Origin: an uncultured Mitsuokella sp.
GTDB taxonomy: Bacteria; Bacillota; Negativicutes; Selenomonadales; Selenomonadaceae
Direction of reading: 5' to 3'
Assembly: GCA_945873115.1 (NCBI GenBank)
Contig: CAMCBT010000004.1
Span: 1 to 64,000 of the forward strand
Length of the DNA stretch: 64,000 nt
Shown here in pieces: positions 45,507-54,002 of the stretch (position 1 is its first letter; each line of letters starts with the position of its first letter). The notes below the pieces were generated by a model. That model did not search any database. It was not told the origin of the DNA and saw only the letters and a list, made by a program, of their open reading frames with translations. The translations under genes and the position numbers were made by a program.

Positions 45507-48131
45507 TTGAAATACATGAGTGGAAACGAACTGCGTGAAGCATATTTGCAGTTTTTCTCCGAGAAAAAGGGTCATCTTCGTCTGCCAAGTTTTTCCTTGA
45601 TTCCGCAGGATGATCCGACACTGTTGCTGATTGGTGCAGGCATGGCCCCGCTCAAACCTTTTTTTACTGGGAAAATGAAGCCCCCCCGCACTCGGGTGAC
45701 AACAAGCCAGCGCTGTGTACGCACAGGCGATATTGAAAATGTAGGACGTACTGCGCGCCATCAGACTTATTTTGAAATGCTCGGCAATTTCTCTTTTGGG
45801 GATTATTTCAAAGGAGAGGCAATTCCTTGGGCCTGGGAATTTCTGACAGAGGTCATTGAGCTTCCAAAGGAAAAACTGTGGGTGACGGTTTATCCGGACG
45901 ATGATGAAGCCATTGAGATTTGGAAGTCACAGCCCGGTTTTCCAAAGGATCATATTGTCAAGCTGGAGGATAACTTCTGGGAGATTGGCCCAGGACCCTG
46001 CGGGCCGGATTCTGAAATCTACATCGACCTTGGAGAAGAACGCGGTTGTGGTTCCCCTGACTGCGCAGTGGGATGCGACTGTGACCGCTATTTGGAAATC
46101 TGGAATCTTGTCTTCACACAGTATGATCGACAAGAGGATGGCTCCTATAAGCCGCTTGCTCATAAAAATATTGATACGGGATGCGGCTTGGAGCGCCTTG
46201 CCTCTGTCGTGCAGGAAAAAATGACAAATTTCGAGACGGATCTTTTGTATCCGATTATCGAGTATGCATCAAAGGTATCCGGCGTTGCTTACGGTGAAAA
46301 AGCGGAAACAGATGTGGCGCTGAAGGTCATTGCGGATCATGCAAGATCCATGGCAATCATGATTATGGACGGCATTCTGCCCTCTAATGAAGGACGCGGT
46401 TATGTGCTTCGAAGAATCCTTCGTCGTGCTGTCCGTCATGGTCGTGCCATTGGAATAAAGGGCAAATTCCTGGATGGAGCAGTGAATGCTGTCGTTGATA
46501 TTTATCGTGGTGCCCGTGACTTTGAAGAGCTCGTCAATAAAGAAGACTATATCAAGAAAGTCATCAGCATAGAAGAGGATCGCTTTGCTGCCACCCTCAA
46601 TCAGGGAATGGAGCTATTGGAGCAGGAGATTTTCAAGCTGAAGGAAAATTCTCAGGATAACCTTCCGGGGAAAGTGGTATTTCGCTTGTACGATACCTAT
46701 GGCTTTCCTTGGGAGCTGACTGAAGAAATCCTGCATGAGAGAGGTCTTTCGCTGGATAAAGACGGCTTTGACAAGGCAATGGAGGAGCAACGTACCCGCG
46801 CACGCAATGCTCGCGCAGACAATACGCGAGTTGCTGTCCCTGATCTTTCCTCTATTGATGTATCAAAGCTTTATGTAAATCCGGATGCAAGGGAAGCATC
46901 GGTTGTTGCCATCTGGAAGGATGGCATTCTGGTGGATGAAATCACAGATGGCTCATCGGCCGGTATTATCCTGTCGGAAACTCCTTTCTATGCAGAAGGA
47001 GGAGGACAGGTCGGCGACGAAGGTACGCTTATCAGTGAACTGGGGCATATCCATGTCGCTAATGCAAAAAAGCTTCCGGATGGTACGATATACCATATCT
47101 CTTATGTGGAGGAAGGCCAACTGAAAGTTGGCGATCACGTTCGCATTGAGGTCGACCAAGCCAGAAAGCTTGCTTCTGCTCGCAATCACACGGCAACGCA
47201 TCTTCTTCAAGCGGCTTTGAAGAAAGTGGTTGGAAATCAGGTTTCCCAGGCTGGTTCTTCCGTTACACCGGAGCACCTTCGCTTTGACTTCACGAATTTC
47301 GAACCCGTGACTGCGCAGCAACTTAGGGATATCGAAGATCTTGTCAATGCAGAAATCCTGAAGGGCACAGACGTGGAAATTTCCCATATGAGTCTGGAGG
47401 ATGCGAAGAAATCTGGTGCCATGGCACTTTTTTCAGAGAAGTATGGTGATATTGTACGTGTCGTCAGTGTTCCCGGCTTCTCGAAAGAGCTCTGTGGCGG
47501 CTCCCATGTCAAAAATGTAGGCCAGATTGGCATGTTCAGGATTATCAGCGAGTCCGGCATTGCCTCTGGTGTCCGCCGTATTGAAGCGATTACTGGAGGG
47601 GAAGCGCTTTCCTATGCGAAAAGGAAAATGGAGCTTCTCTCTCATGCGGCGGCACTTTTGAAAGCACCGGAGGAGAGCGTGCCTACAGCAATTCAAAAGC
47701 TGCAGGCAGAAGGAAAGTCCATGCAGCAGAGGCTGTCCGCGGTCGCATCTTCTCAAGAAAAGGCGGATGTTGCAGAGCTTGTCAAGCAGGCCAAAAAAAT
47801 TGGTGACATTTCCGTAATTTTCGGTGAGATTCATGCGGGCAACATGGATGCACTTCGCGAGGCGGCTGATTTTGCGCTGGAAAGCATCGCGGAAGGAGTA
47901 GTTGTTTTGGGTGCCAAGGGGGATGGCAAGGCTAATCTCGTGGTCAAGGCCTCAAAAGCTGCCGTTGCAAGCGGCATTCATGCAGGACGCATCATCAAGA
48001 GCGTCGCAGCTGCTATCGGTGGCGGTGGCGGTGGGCGTCCTGATATGGCACAGGCTGGTGGAAAGAAGCCAGAGAACTTGGATGAGGCTTTCAAGCAAGC
48101 GTGTGTTGTCATAGATGAGCAGCTAAAGTAA
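45507..48131 (+). CDS. alaS: Alanyl-tRNA synthetase
   Basis: An 874-residue class II synthetase. The N-terminal aminoacylation domain opens ELREAYLQFFSEKKGHLRLPSFSLIP. The editing domain carries the zinc motif HTATHLLQ and, about 100 residues later, CGGSHVKN. The C-terminal DHHA1 domain ends with GGGGGGRPDMAQAGG. The start is TTG at 45507, eight bases after GGAGGT; the ATG three codons later is too far from it. Biased codons agree with strong expression. Confidence 0.97.
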   Translation: MKYMSGNELREAYLQFFSEKKGHLRLPSFSLIPQDDPTLLLIGAGMAPLKPFFTGKMKPPRTRVTTSQRCVRTGDIENVGRTARHQTYFEMLGNFSFGDYFKGEAIPWAWEFLTEVIELPKEKLWVTVYPDDDEAIEIWKSQPGFPKDHIVKLEDNFWEIGPGPCGPDSEIYIDLGEERGCGSPDCAVGCDCDRYLEIWNLVFTQYDRQEDGSYKPLAHKNIDTGCGLERLASVVQEKMTNFETDLLYPIIEYASKVSGVAYGEKAETDVALKVIADHARSMAIMIMDGILPSNEGRGYVLRRILRRAVRHGRAIGIKGKFLDGAVNAVVDIYRGARDFEELVNKEDYIKKVISIEEDRFAATLNQGMELLEQEIFKLKENSQDNLPGKVVFRLYDTYGFPWELTEEILHERGLSLDKDGFDKAMEEQRTRARNARADNTRVAVPDLSSIDVSKLYVNPDAREASVVAIWKDGILVDEITDGSSAGIILSETPFYAEGGGQVGDEGTLISELGHIHVANAKKLPDGTIYHISYVEEGQLKVGDHVRIEVDQARKLASARNHTATHLLQAALKKVVGNQVSQAGSSVTPEHLRFDFTNFEPVTAQQLRDIEDLVNAEILKGTDVEISHMSLEDAKKSGAMALFSEKYGDIVRVVSVPGFSKELCGGSHVKNVGQIGMFRIISESGIASGVRRIEAITGGEALSYAKRKMELLSHAAALLKAPEESVPTAIQKLQAEGKSMQQRLSAVASSQEKADVAELVKQAKKIGDISVIFGEIHAGNMDALREAADFALESIAEGVVVLGAKGDGKANLVVKASKAAVASGIHAGRIIKSVAAAIGGGGGGRPDMAQAGGKKPENLDEAFKQACVVIDEQLK

Positions 48132-48235
48132 AAGAATCCTATTTCCTGGTTTATCCTTTTATTATCTCAAACTTCGCACCCCAAAATTCGCGCTGAGGCC
48201 TTGCTGTTGGTCGTCTTTTCGTCTTGAAATCGCTG

Positions 48236-48481
48236 TCAGGCACACCTTTTCAAGGCATCTGACCAGATTTCCGGCAGGTCAAGCGGGGTGTCCTTTTCCA
48301 GCATCCGTTGCAGAAGTTTGCGCGAGCTTCTGCCATTGATGTCAGTGACGACACTGGCCAGCTTGCTATTCCCGCCCTCCAGCCTTTTCTGGAAACGGTT
48401 GAGTTCCCGGGCTCATTCCGCGATAAGGCTCTTGCGGTAGCGTGACAGCTCACGCAGTTCGCGCTGCTCCCGCGAGGGGAT
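48236..48481 (-). pseudogene. Relic: internal fragment of an IS110-family transposase
   Basis: Read on the minus strand, the translation gives IPSREQRELRELSRYRKSL, then an in-frame TGA, then ARELNRFQKRLEGGNSKLAS and VVTDINGRSSRKLLQRML, ending in LPEIWSDAL and a stop. This is the middle part of IS110 transposases, after the DEDD catalytic domain start and before the C-terminal Tnp20 domain. Both flanks are lost. No intact copy is in the window. Confidence 0.8.
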
Positions 48482-48725
48482 GTAGCCACCTCCATGTCAA
48501 AAATACGACGTAGTCTCCTGTGTATAGTTCATTTTACTATACGTCCTCTCGAGGCAGGCCTCTGGAACAAAATGTGGTGCGACAAGGAGACTTGATCCGT
48601 TTCTTGTGCGGGCTCGAGTCTCAGAAAAGCTTCGACCTCATACGTCTATCTCGAGTATACCATGGAATGGAGGTACATGTCTGTTTTTCGTTTATGATGG
48701 CGCATTCAATTGTGTGTGGTTTCTT
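48482..48725 (+). other. Upstream region of the HlyD-type gene
   Basis: This stretch has no long gene. It contains an inverted repeat GTATAG (48522-48527) / CTATAC (48537-48542), three TCGAG sites, and two very short ATG-started frames: 48677-48697, seven codons including the stop, with GGAGGT just upstream; and 48694-48729, twelve codons including the stop, overlapping the next ATG as ATGA. No good -35/-10 pair was found. It may be the debris of a gene lost when the IS110 copy decayed. Confidence 0.4.
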
Positions 48726-49733
48726 ATGAGAAAGGGTTTGAGATTACAAGTGGAAGTAGATTTCACGCGTAAGGCGAAATACATTATTCGATATGGTCTC
48801 GTATCACTTATCGCGATAGCTGCCATAACAGCCTCTGTATTATGCTATGTACAATATACTACAAAAACAATCACACTATACAATGCTGAGGTCAAAAGCA
48901 CGCTTGTTAATGTTGTACCGAAGGCAAATGGTACGATTACGGAGCTCGTAGTTGAAAGCGGCACCCATGTGGAAGCTGGTGATGTGATAGCAAGGGTTTC
49001 CCCCAGCGTATCGTCCGAGGATATCGCTAATCTGGAACAAGCAGCAAATTTGGCAAAAAAAAACCTGGAAGAACTGCAAAGGGGACAGAATATCACTGTT
49101 CCTGTTCCCCCCAGCGGCGGGGATGGAGGTTCTCAGCAGCGTATTGCAACTGCAGCGGCCAGACTTCAACGCATGAATGAACTTTATGATATGGGAGCTA
49201 TCAGTGCCAGCAAGCGTGACGAGGCTGCGGCGGAATATGAAGCAGCCAAGGCTGCTGCTGTGACAATCGCTGCTTCTTCCTACAGGACTGTTGTCCAGCC
49301 CACAGACCCAACCGTCTTAAAAAATGCACAACTCCAGGTGAAGCAGGCGCAGACAGCACTTGAAGCTGCAAAAAAAGCCAGCATTGTAACGGAAATCGTT
49401 GCGCCCATTTCTGGGACAGTGTACTGTGAAAAGCTTCAGGTTGGAACACAGGTAAAAGCCGACACCCCGATAGCCACTATCGGGAGCGATAGTGATTTAC
49501 ATATATCAGTCGAAATTCCTTCAACTCAAATCGGAAGTATCCATCTCGGGCAGTTGGCTTCCTATACATTGGATGGGAAAAATCTCCAAGGATCCGTGCA
49601 AGAAATTGAAGAAGAAACGGACGAGGAGGATGGAATCGGAACCAAGTTTGCAGTCATCTCCATACCTGAGGAGGAGGCAAAAGGGATTTCCCCTGGCATG
49701 GCAACAGATGTGATCTTGTCTAAGAACGAATGA
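48726..49733 (+). CDS. HlyD-family membrane fusion (adaptor) protein
   Basis: A 335-residue periplasmic adaptor. One N-terminal membrane segment (about 19-40) is followed by a split lipoyl-like domain (VVPKANGTITELVVESGTHVEAGDVIARV and, after the hairpin, IVAPISGTVYCEKLQVGTQV), a coiled-coil hairpin rich in Ala/Glu at about 100-220, and a C-terminal beta-barrel. Such proteins link an inner-membrane pump to an outer-membrane channel, which fits an envelope with two membranes. No pump or TolC gene is adjacent, so it is an orphan. The start at ATG 48726 has no clear ribosome binding site; GTG at 48750 is an alternative. Confidence 0.85.
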   Translation: MRKGLRLQVEVDFTRKAKYIIRYGLVSLIAIAAITASVLCYVQYTTKTITLYNAEVKSTLVNVVPKANGTITELVVESGTHVEAGDVIARVSPSVSSEDIANLEQAANLAKKNLEELQRGQNITVPVPPSGGDGGSQQRIATAAARLQRMNELYDMGAISASKRDEAAAEYEAAKAAAVTIAASSYRTVVQPTDPTVLKNAQLQVKQAQTALEAAKKASIVTEIVAPISGTVYCEKLQVGTQVKADTPIATIGSDSDLHISVEIPSTQIGSIHLGQLASYTLDGKNLQGSVQEIEEETDEEDGIGTKFAVISIPEEEAKGISPGMATDVILSKNE

Positions 49734-49776
49734 TACAGCTATACCCCCAGGGTTGACCATAGCGCCAACAATTTGC

Positions 49777-49819
49777 AAAAAGGAAGACAGATATAAAATT
49801 TTGTCTTCCTTTTTTTTTT
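49777..49819 (+). terminator. Terminator after the HlyD-type gene
   Basis: AAAAAGGAAGACA (49777-49789) pairs with TGTCTTCCTTTTT (49802-49814), followed by an unbroken T-run to 49819. The run of A on the left could also let it act on the minus strand. Confidence 0.92.
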
Positions 49820-49825
49820 GTACTA

Positions 49826-49834
49826 TGTTATACT
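49826..49834 (+). promoter_or_regulatory. Extended -10 promoter for the TrpR-like gene
   Basis: TGTTATACT combines TGn with the -10 hexamer TATACT at 49829-49834. The -35 region would fall inside the preceding terminator and matches poorly. The imperfect dyad CTAT...ATAG around the hexamer could be an operator, possibly for the gene product itself. Confidence 0.45.
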
Positions 49835-49894
49835 CGATATAGATTTTCACAAAATAAAGTGATAAAGAAAAGAAGACAAAGGAATGATGCCTGC

Positions 49895-50194
49895 ATGGTA
49901 AATCCAAAACTTAAAGACGAGCTAAACGATCAGCTCTGCCGGGCCATAATGTGTTTGGGCGATTTGGATGAATGCTATCAGTTTTTTGAAGATATTTGCA
50001 CGGTGAGCGAGCTGAAAGCTATGGCACAGCGGTTAGAGGTAGCGCGGATGCTGCGTGAGGGGCATACCTATGACGAGATTGTAGATCGGACTGGGGCCAG
50101 CACCGCTACCATCAGCAGGGTCAAACGCTGCCTTAACTATGGTGCAGATGGTTATCGCATCGTACTGGAACGATTGGCGCAAGATGAGGTATAG
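49895..50194 (+). CDS. yerC: TrpR-like YerC/YecD family regulator at the head of the his operon
   Basis: A 99-residue all-helical DNA-binding protein of the TrpR superfamily. The helix-turn-helix reads LREGHTYDEIVDRTGASTATISRVKRCL at about 56-83, split by the turn at RTGAS. Comparative genomics has proposed members of this family (HisR/YerC) as histidine-pathway repressors in Firmicutes. Its location 72 bases upstream of hisZ supports that role here. The ATG at 49895 follows AAGGA; an upstream in-frame GTG (49859) lacks support. Confidence 0.88.
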   Translation: MVNPKLKDELNDQLCRAIMCLGDLDECYQFFEDICTVSELKAMAQRLEVARMLREGHTYDEIVDRTGASTATISRVKRCLNYGADGYRIVLERLAQDEV

Positions 50195-50215
50195 ACACTG
50201 GCTTATGACCGTCTT

Positions 50216-50243
50216 TTGCAGACATCAAGTTTTTCGGTAATAT
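50216..50243 (+). promoter_or_regulatory. Possible promoter for hisZ
   Basis: TTGCAG at 50216-50221 and TAATAT at 50238-50243 are separated by 16 bases and lie 23 bases before the hisZ ATG. Both hexamers are imperfect. It could supplement read-through from the regulator gene. Confidence 0.35.
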
Positions 50244-50266
50244 AAAAGCAGAGCAGGAGAGATACT

Positions 50267-51451
50267 ATGGATAATGAAATGCAGGTTCTGGAAATTCCAT
50301 ATGGAATGCGCGATTTTTTGCCTATTGAGGCAGCGGAAAAGCGTACTATCGAAGAAAAGCTTGCATCCTTGTATATGGCTTGGGGTTATGATGAAGTCGT
50401 AACTCCGACAATTGAATATCTTGACAATCTAGTACAGGGTTCCCGCCACTCGATTGAAACCCATCTGTTCAAGCTTTTTGACCGAAAAAATAATACACTT
50501 GCTCTTCGCCACGAGATGACGACACCAATTGCCAGATTGTCGGCAAGCCGTTTACAGGATTCACCGCTTCCGCTCAAGTTGTCCTATAGCAGCAACGTCT
50601 TTCGCTATGAGGAAATGCAAGCGGGCAGACAGTGTGAGTTTCATCAATCCGGTGTCGAGCTTATGGGGACAACCGCTGCTGGTGCTGATGCTGAAATCAT
50701 AGCACTTGCAGCAAAGGGAATTGTGGACTCTGGCATAACTACCTTTACAATTTGTCTGGGCCAAGTCGATTTTGCAACTGGACTCATGGAGCAATTTCAG
50801 CTATCTTCAGGGGAGCAGCGTGCACTGCAGATTGCTCTTGAGCAACATGACTTTGTTCAGTTTGAGTCCCGGATTAATCTGCTTTCCTTGACAGGAAGTG
50901 CTAAGGAAACACTACGTCAAATTCCATTGCTATGTGGTGGGGAGGATGTGCTGGAAAAGGCATACACTCTCGCAATAAGTGAAAAGAGCAAACGGGCGCT
51001 TGATAATCTCCGTGCAATCTATCGATTGCTCAAGGCCTATAAAGCTGATCAGTATGTACGCTTTGATCTTGGTATTATCCGTGACTTCAGCTATTACACA
51101 GGGATGGTTTTCGAGATATATACGGATGGCCTTGGTTTCCCTCTTGCTGGCGGAGGACGCTATGATCATCTCCTTTCAGATTTTGGCAATCCCTGCCCTG
51201 CTACGGGCTTTGCCATCGGCATCGAGCGTATCTTGCTTGCCATTACCCGACAGCATCTGGCACGTCCTGAAACACCGAAGGATGTCTATGTCGGATTTGC
51301 GAATGGTGCCGAGGAAGCAGCTATTGTCAAGGCGGGCAGGCTTCGTATGGAAGGAAAAGTGACCGAGCTGGCACCGGCATCCTCAACCAGGGAGGAGGCG
51401 GAGAGCCTTCGGAAAAAGAAAGGCTATACAGACCTGGTGTATCTTGCATGA
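50267..51451 (+). CDS. hisZ: ATP phosphoribosyltransferase regulatory subunit HisZ
   Basis: A 394-residue paralogue of histidyl-tRNA synthetase that has no charging activity but activates short-form HisG and mediates histidine feedback. It keeps class II motifs (PYGMRDFLPIEAAEKR; LRHEMTTPIARLSASRL; FDLGIIRDFSYYTGMVFE). Its presence agrees with the 219-residue HisG downstream. Its stop overlaps the next start as ATGA. Confidence 0.95.
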   Translation: MDNEMQVLEIPYGMRDFLPIEAAEKRTIEEKLASLYMAWGYDEVVTPTIEYLDNLVQGSRHSIETHLFKLFDRKNNTLALRHEMTTPIARLSASRLQDSPLPLKLSYSSNVFRYEEMQAGRQCEFHQSGVELMGTTAAGADAEIIALAAKGIVDSGITTFTICLGQVDFATGLMEQFQLSSGEQRALQIALEQHDFVQFESRINLLSLTGSAKETLRQIPLLCGGEDVLEKAYTLAISEKSKRALDNLRAIYRLLKAYKADQYVRFDLGIIRDFSYYTGMVFEIYTDGLGFPLAGGGRYDHLLSDFGNPCPATGFAIGIERILLAITRQHLARPETPKDVYVGFANGAEEAAIVKAGRLRMEGKVTELAPASSTREEAESLRKKKGYTDLVYLA

Positions 51452-51972
51452 AAAAAAGAATCTATCAGTTTTTCACTGCTATGACGGCACGACTTACAGC
51501 AGAGGAAATCGATTCTGTTCGAAGAACGCTTCCCTGCGCATCGCATCCATTCTTTTTTGCCATGCATCCTGCAGATCAAATGCATTGCTACCGCGTTGCG
51601 CGATCGGCATTGAAGTTGCAGGAGGAACTAGGCAAGGGCGATAAAGATCTTCTTGCAAGGGCTGCATTGCTTCACGATGTTGGCCGGAAGAAGGGTGAGC
51701 TCAATATTTTGGGAAAGGTAATCGCAGTTATCCTGGTGCATTTTTTCCCGGAATATTCACTACGCGTGTCTAGAGGAGAAGCACACATGCCCTTCCATAG
51801 AATTTATAGGATGCTTTATATCTATTTCCAGCACCCTAGGCTCGGCGCACAGCTCTTGAAGTCCGTCGGGCTTTTTGAAGAAGCTAAGCTGGTAGAATGT
51901 CACCACGCATCACCATCGGCGGAGGACAGAGTTGAACTTACCCTGCTCCGACAGGCGGATGAATTGAATTGA
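51448..51972 (+). CDS. HD-domain (HDIG) metal-dependent hydrolase inside the his operon
   Basis: A 174-residue HD-superfamily protein. The expected metal ligands are H46, H76-D77 (LLHDVGRKKGE) and D171, with additional histidines H129 and H152-H153 as in HDIG/HD-GYP relatives that bind two metals. A hydrophobic stretch at about 88-100 may be a buried helix or a membrane contact. It is translationally coupled to hisZ and precedes hisG by 23 bases. The substrate is unknown. No histidinol-phosphate phosphatase is otherwise recognisable in this operon, which makes that reaction a testable candidate. Confidence 0.85.
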   Translation: MKKRIYQFFTAMTARLTAEEIDSVRRTLPCASHPFFFAMHPADQMHCYRVARSALKLQEELGKGDKDLLARAALLHDVGRKKGELNILGKVIAVILVHFFPEYSLRVSRGEAHMPFHRIYRMLYIYFQHPRLGAQLLKSVGLFEEAKLVECHHASPSAEDRVELTLLRQADELN

Positions 51973-51995
51973 ACCTGAAGGGAGAGGCTGATCAA

Positions 51996-52655
51996 ATGGC
52001 CGATAGTAAAGAATATTTAACGATTGCCTTGCCAAAGGGCAAGCTATTTGCTCCTTCTGCTGAACTATTATGCAAGGTAGGCTATACAGCAGAGGGACTT
52101 TCGGATAAATCCCGTAAGCTTATCATATCAAATGAGAAGAAAAAAATTCGTTTCATTGTTTCGAAGACAGCTGATGTTCCGACCTATGTAGAATATGGTG
52201 CAGCAGATCTTGGAGTGATTGGAAAGGATGTCATTTCCGAATCGGGAAAGGATGTTTATGAGCTGCTGGATCTCGGTTTTGGCAAATGTCACCTTATGAT
52301 GGCAGTGCCGAAGAATCAAAAGCGTGGGCGTCTGATGGATTATAACCATACGCGTGTTGCCACGAAATTTCCACATATTGCGGAGGATTTTTTCAACAAG
52401 CAAGGGATGCAGATGGAGTATATAAAACTCAATGGCTCCATCGAGCTGGGCCCGATTGTGGGACTTTCAGAAAGCATCGTCGATATTGTTGAAACGGGAA
52501 CGACCTTGAAGGAAAATAATCTGGAAGAAATTGCATATATTTTTGATACGACAGCTCGTTTGATAGCGAACAGGGTTAGCTTCAAACTGAAATTCGAACA
52601 AATTCATCAGATTGTAACGGACTTAAAGAGGTTGCAAGCAGAGGGGGAAGAGTAA
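51996..52655 (+). CDS. hisG: ATP phosphoribosyltransferase, short form
   Basis: A 219-residue HisG_S enzyme that joins ATP and PRPP in the first step of histidine synthesis. It has IALPKGKLFAPSAELL at the start, the AADLGVIGKDV loop and the PRPP-binding stretch SIVDIVETGTTLKEN. It lacks the C-terminal regulatory domain, so it needs HisZ. The ATG at 51996 follows GAAGGGAGAGG; an upstream TTG (51969) is not favoured. Confidence 0.96.
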   Translation: MADSKEYLTIALPKGKLFAPSAELLCKVGYTAEGLSDKSRKLIISNEKKKIRFIVSKTADVPTYVEYGAADLGVIGKDVISESGKDVYELLDLGFGKCHLMMAVPKNQKRGRLMDYNHTRVATKFPHIAEDFFNKQGMQMEYIKLNGSIELGPIVGLSESIVDIVETGTTLKENNLEEIAYIFDTTARLIANRVSFKLKFEQIHQIVTDLKRLQAEGEE

Positions 52656-52656
52656 C

Positions 52657-54000
52657 ATGAAAATCGTTTACGCCCGGGAGCTTGGTGAGTATAAAATCGA
52701 GCAGCTTCTTACGAAGCCTGCCTTTGACGAAGTGGAACTTAATCCTAAAATTCGTGAGGCGAATCGGAAAACTTTCGGAAAGGACATGAGTGCTGCAGAG
52801 CTGGTGCGAAAAATTGTTGCAGACATCCGAAAGGAAGGGGACGCGGCTCTTCTACGCTATACGAAGCTCATTGACAGAGTCGATCTCAAGCCAGAGGAAC
52901 TTGTCGTGACAGACGAGGAATTCGAGGCGGCAGAGCACGGGGCAGATCCTGCTGTGGTAGAATCCCTTCGTCTTGCCGCAAAGAATGTTCGGCGTTATCA
53001 CGAGGAGCAAAAACCGAATTCCTGGATTACCTACCGAGAGAAGGGCTCCATACTGGGGCAATCCCTCATTCCGCTGGATCGGGTAGGCATTTATGTTCCC
53101 GGTGGCACTGCTGCCTATCCGTCTTCTGTCATCATGAATGCTGTTCCTGCAGCTGTGGCAGGTGTCAATGAGATTATTATGGCTGTTCCACCGAAGAACG
53201 GAAAAATCAACCCCTATGTATTGCTGGCAGCAAGAGAAGCGGGCGTAAGTAAAATTTATAAAATCGGTGGAGCCCAGGCAATAGCTGCCATGGCATTTGG
53301 AACGCAGACGATTCCACGGGTAGATAAGATTACAGGCCCTGGCAATATTTTCGTTACTTTGGCAAAAAAAGAAGTGTATGGCCACGTGGACATCGACATG
53401 CTTGCAGGGCCGAGTGAAATTTTGATTGTTGCAGATAAAACAGCGGATCCCGTGTATACTGCTGTAGATATGCTAAGTCAAGCAGAGCATGATGCACTGG
53501 CCTCCAGTATTGTCATTACTGACGAGGAAGAACTTGCAAGGGCCGTTGAGAAGGAAGTGGAAAAGCAGCTCGCAAAGCTTCCACGTCAGGAAATTGCGCG
53601 TGCATCTCTAGACAGGAACGGGCTTATTATCGTGGCAGAGGACATGAACCAGGCCATTCGATTCGCCAATATTTCTGCACCAGAGCATATGGAGCTTCTG
53701 ACAGAAAATCCCTTTCAGCTGCTTCCCTATGTACGCCATGCGGGGGCTGTATTCTTAGGAGCCTATTCGCCAGAACCACTGGGAGACTATCTCGCCGGTC
53801 CAAATCATGTGCTCCCCACAGGTGGCACCGCGCGCTTTTATTCTGTGCTCAATGTGGAAACCTTTATGAAGCGTACCAGCCTCATTTCCTACACGCGAGA
53901 GGCACTTCATAATGTCAGTGAGGATATTATCCGGCTAGCGGAAGCAGAAGGACTGCGGGCTCACGCAAATGCAATCCGCTTACGTAGAGAGGAGAATTGA
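52657..54000 (+). CDS. hisD: Histidinol dehydrogenase
   Basis: A 447-residue zinc enzyme oxidising L-histidinol to L-histidine with two NAD+. Recognisable parts are GIYVPGGTAAYPSSVIMNAVPA, IAAMAFGTQTIPRVDKITGPGN, the metal-site region LSQAEHDALASS, and SAPEHMEL. It begins one base after the hisG stop. Confidence 0.97.
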   Translation: MKIVYARELGEYKIEQLLTKPAFDEVELNPKIREANRKTFGKDMSAAELVRKIVADIRKEGDAALLRYTKLIDRVDLKPEELVVTDEEFEAAEHGADPAVVESLRLAAKNVRRYHEEQKPNSWITYREKGSILGQSLIPLDRVGIYVPGGTAAYPSSVIMNAVPAAVAGVNEIIMAVPPKNGKINPYVLLAAREAGVSKIYKIGGAQAIAAMAFGTQTIPRVDKITGPGNIFVTLAKKEVYGHVDIDMLAGPSEILIVADKTADPVYTAVDMLSQAEHDALASSIVITDEEELARAVEKEVEKQLAKLPRQEIARASLDRNGLIIVAEDMNQAIRFANISAPEHMELLTENPFQLLPYVRHAGAVFLGAYSPEPLGDYLAGPNHVLPTGGTARFYSVLNVETFMKRTSLISYTREALHNVSEDIIRLAEAEGLRAHANAIRLRREEN

Positions 54001-54002
54001 GC

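Noticed and set aside
48648-49840. Shared word TCGAGTATA / TATACTCGA before the HlyD-type gene and in the TrpR-like promoter
   Set aside because: A nine-base match in two places is weak evidence for a common operator, and a longer palindrome is not shared.
50195-50266. Histidine attenuator or T-box leader upstream of hisZ
   Set aside because: The gap is only 72 bases, with no run of histidine codons, no terminator hairpin and no T-box sequence.
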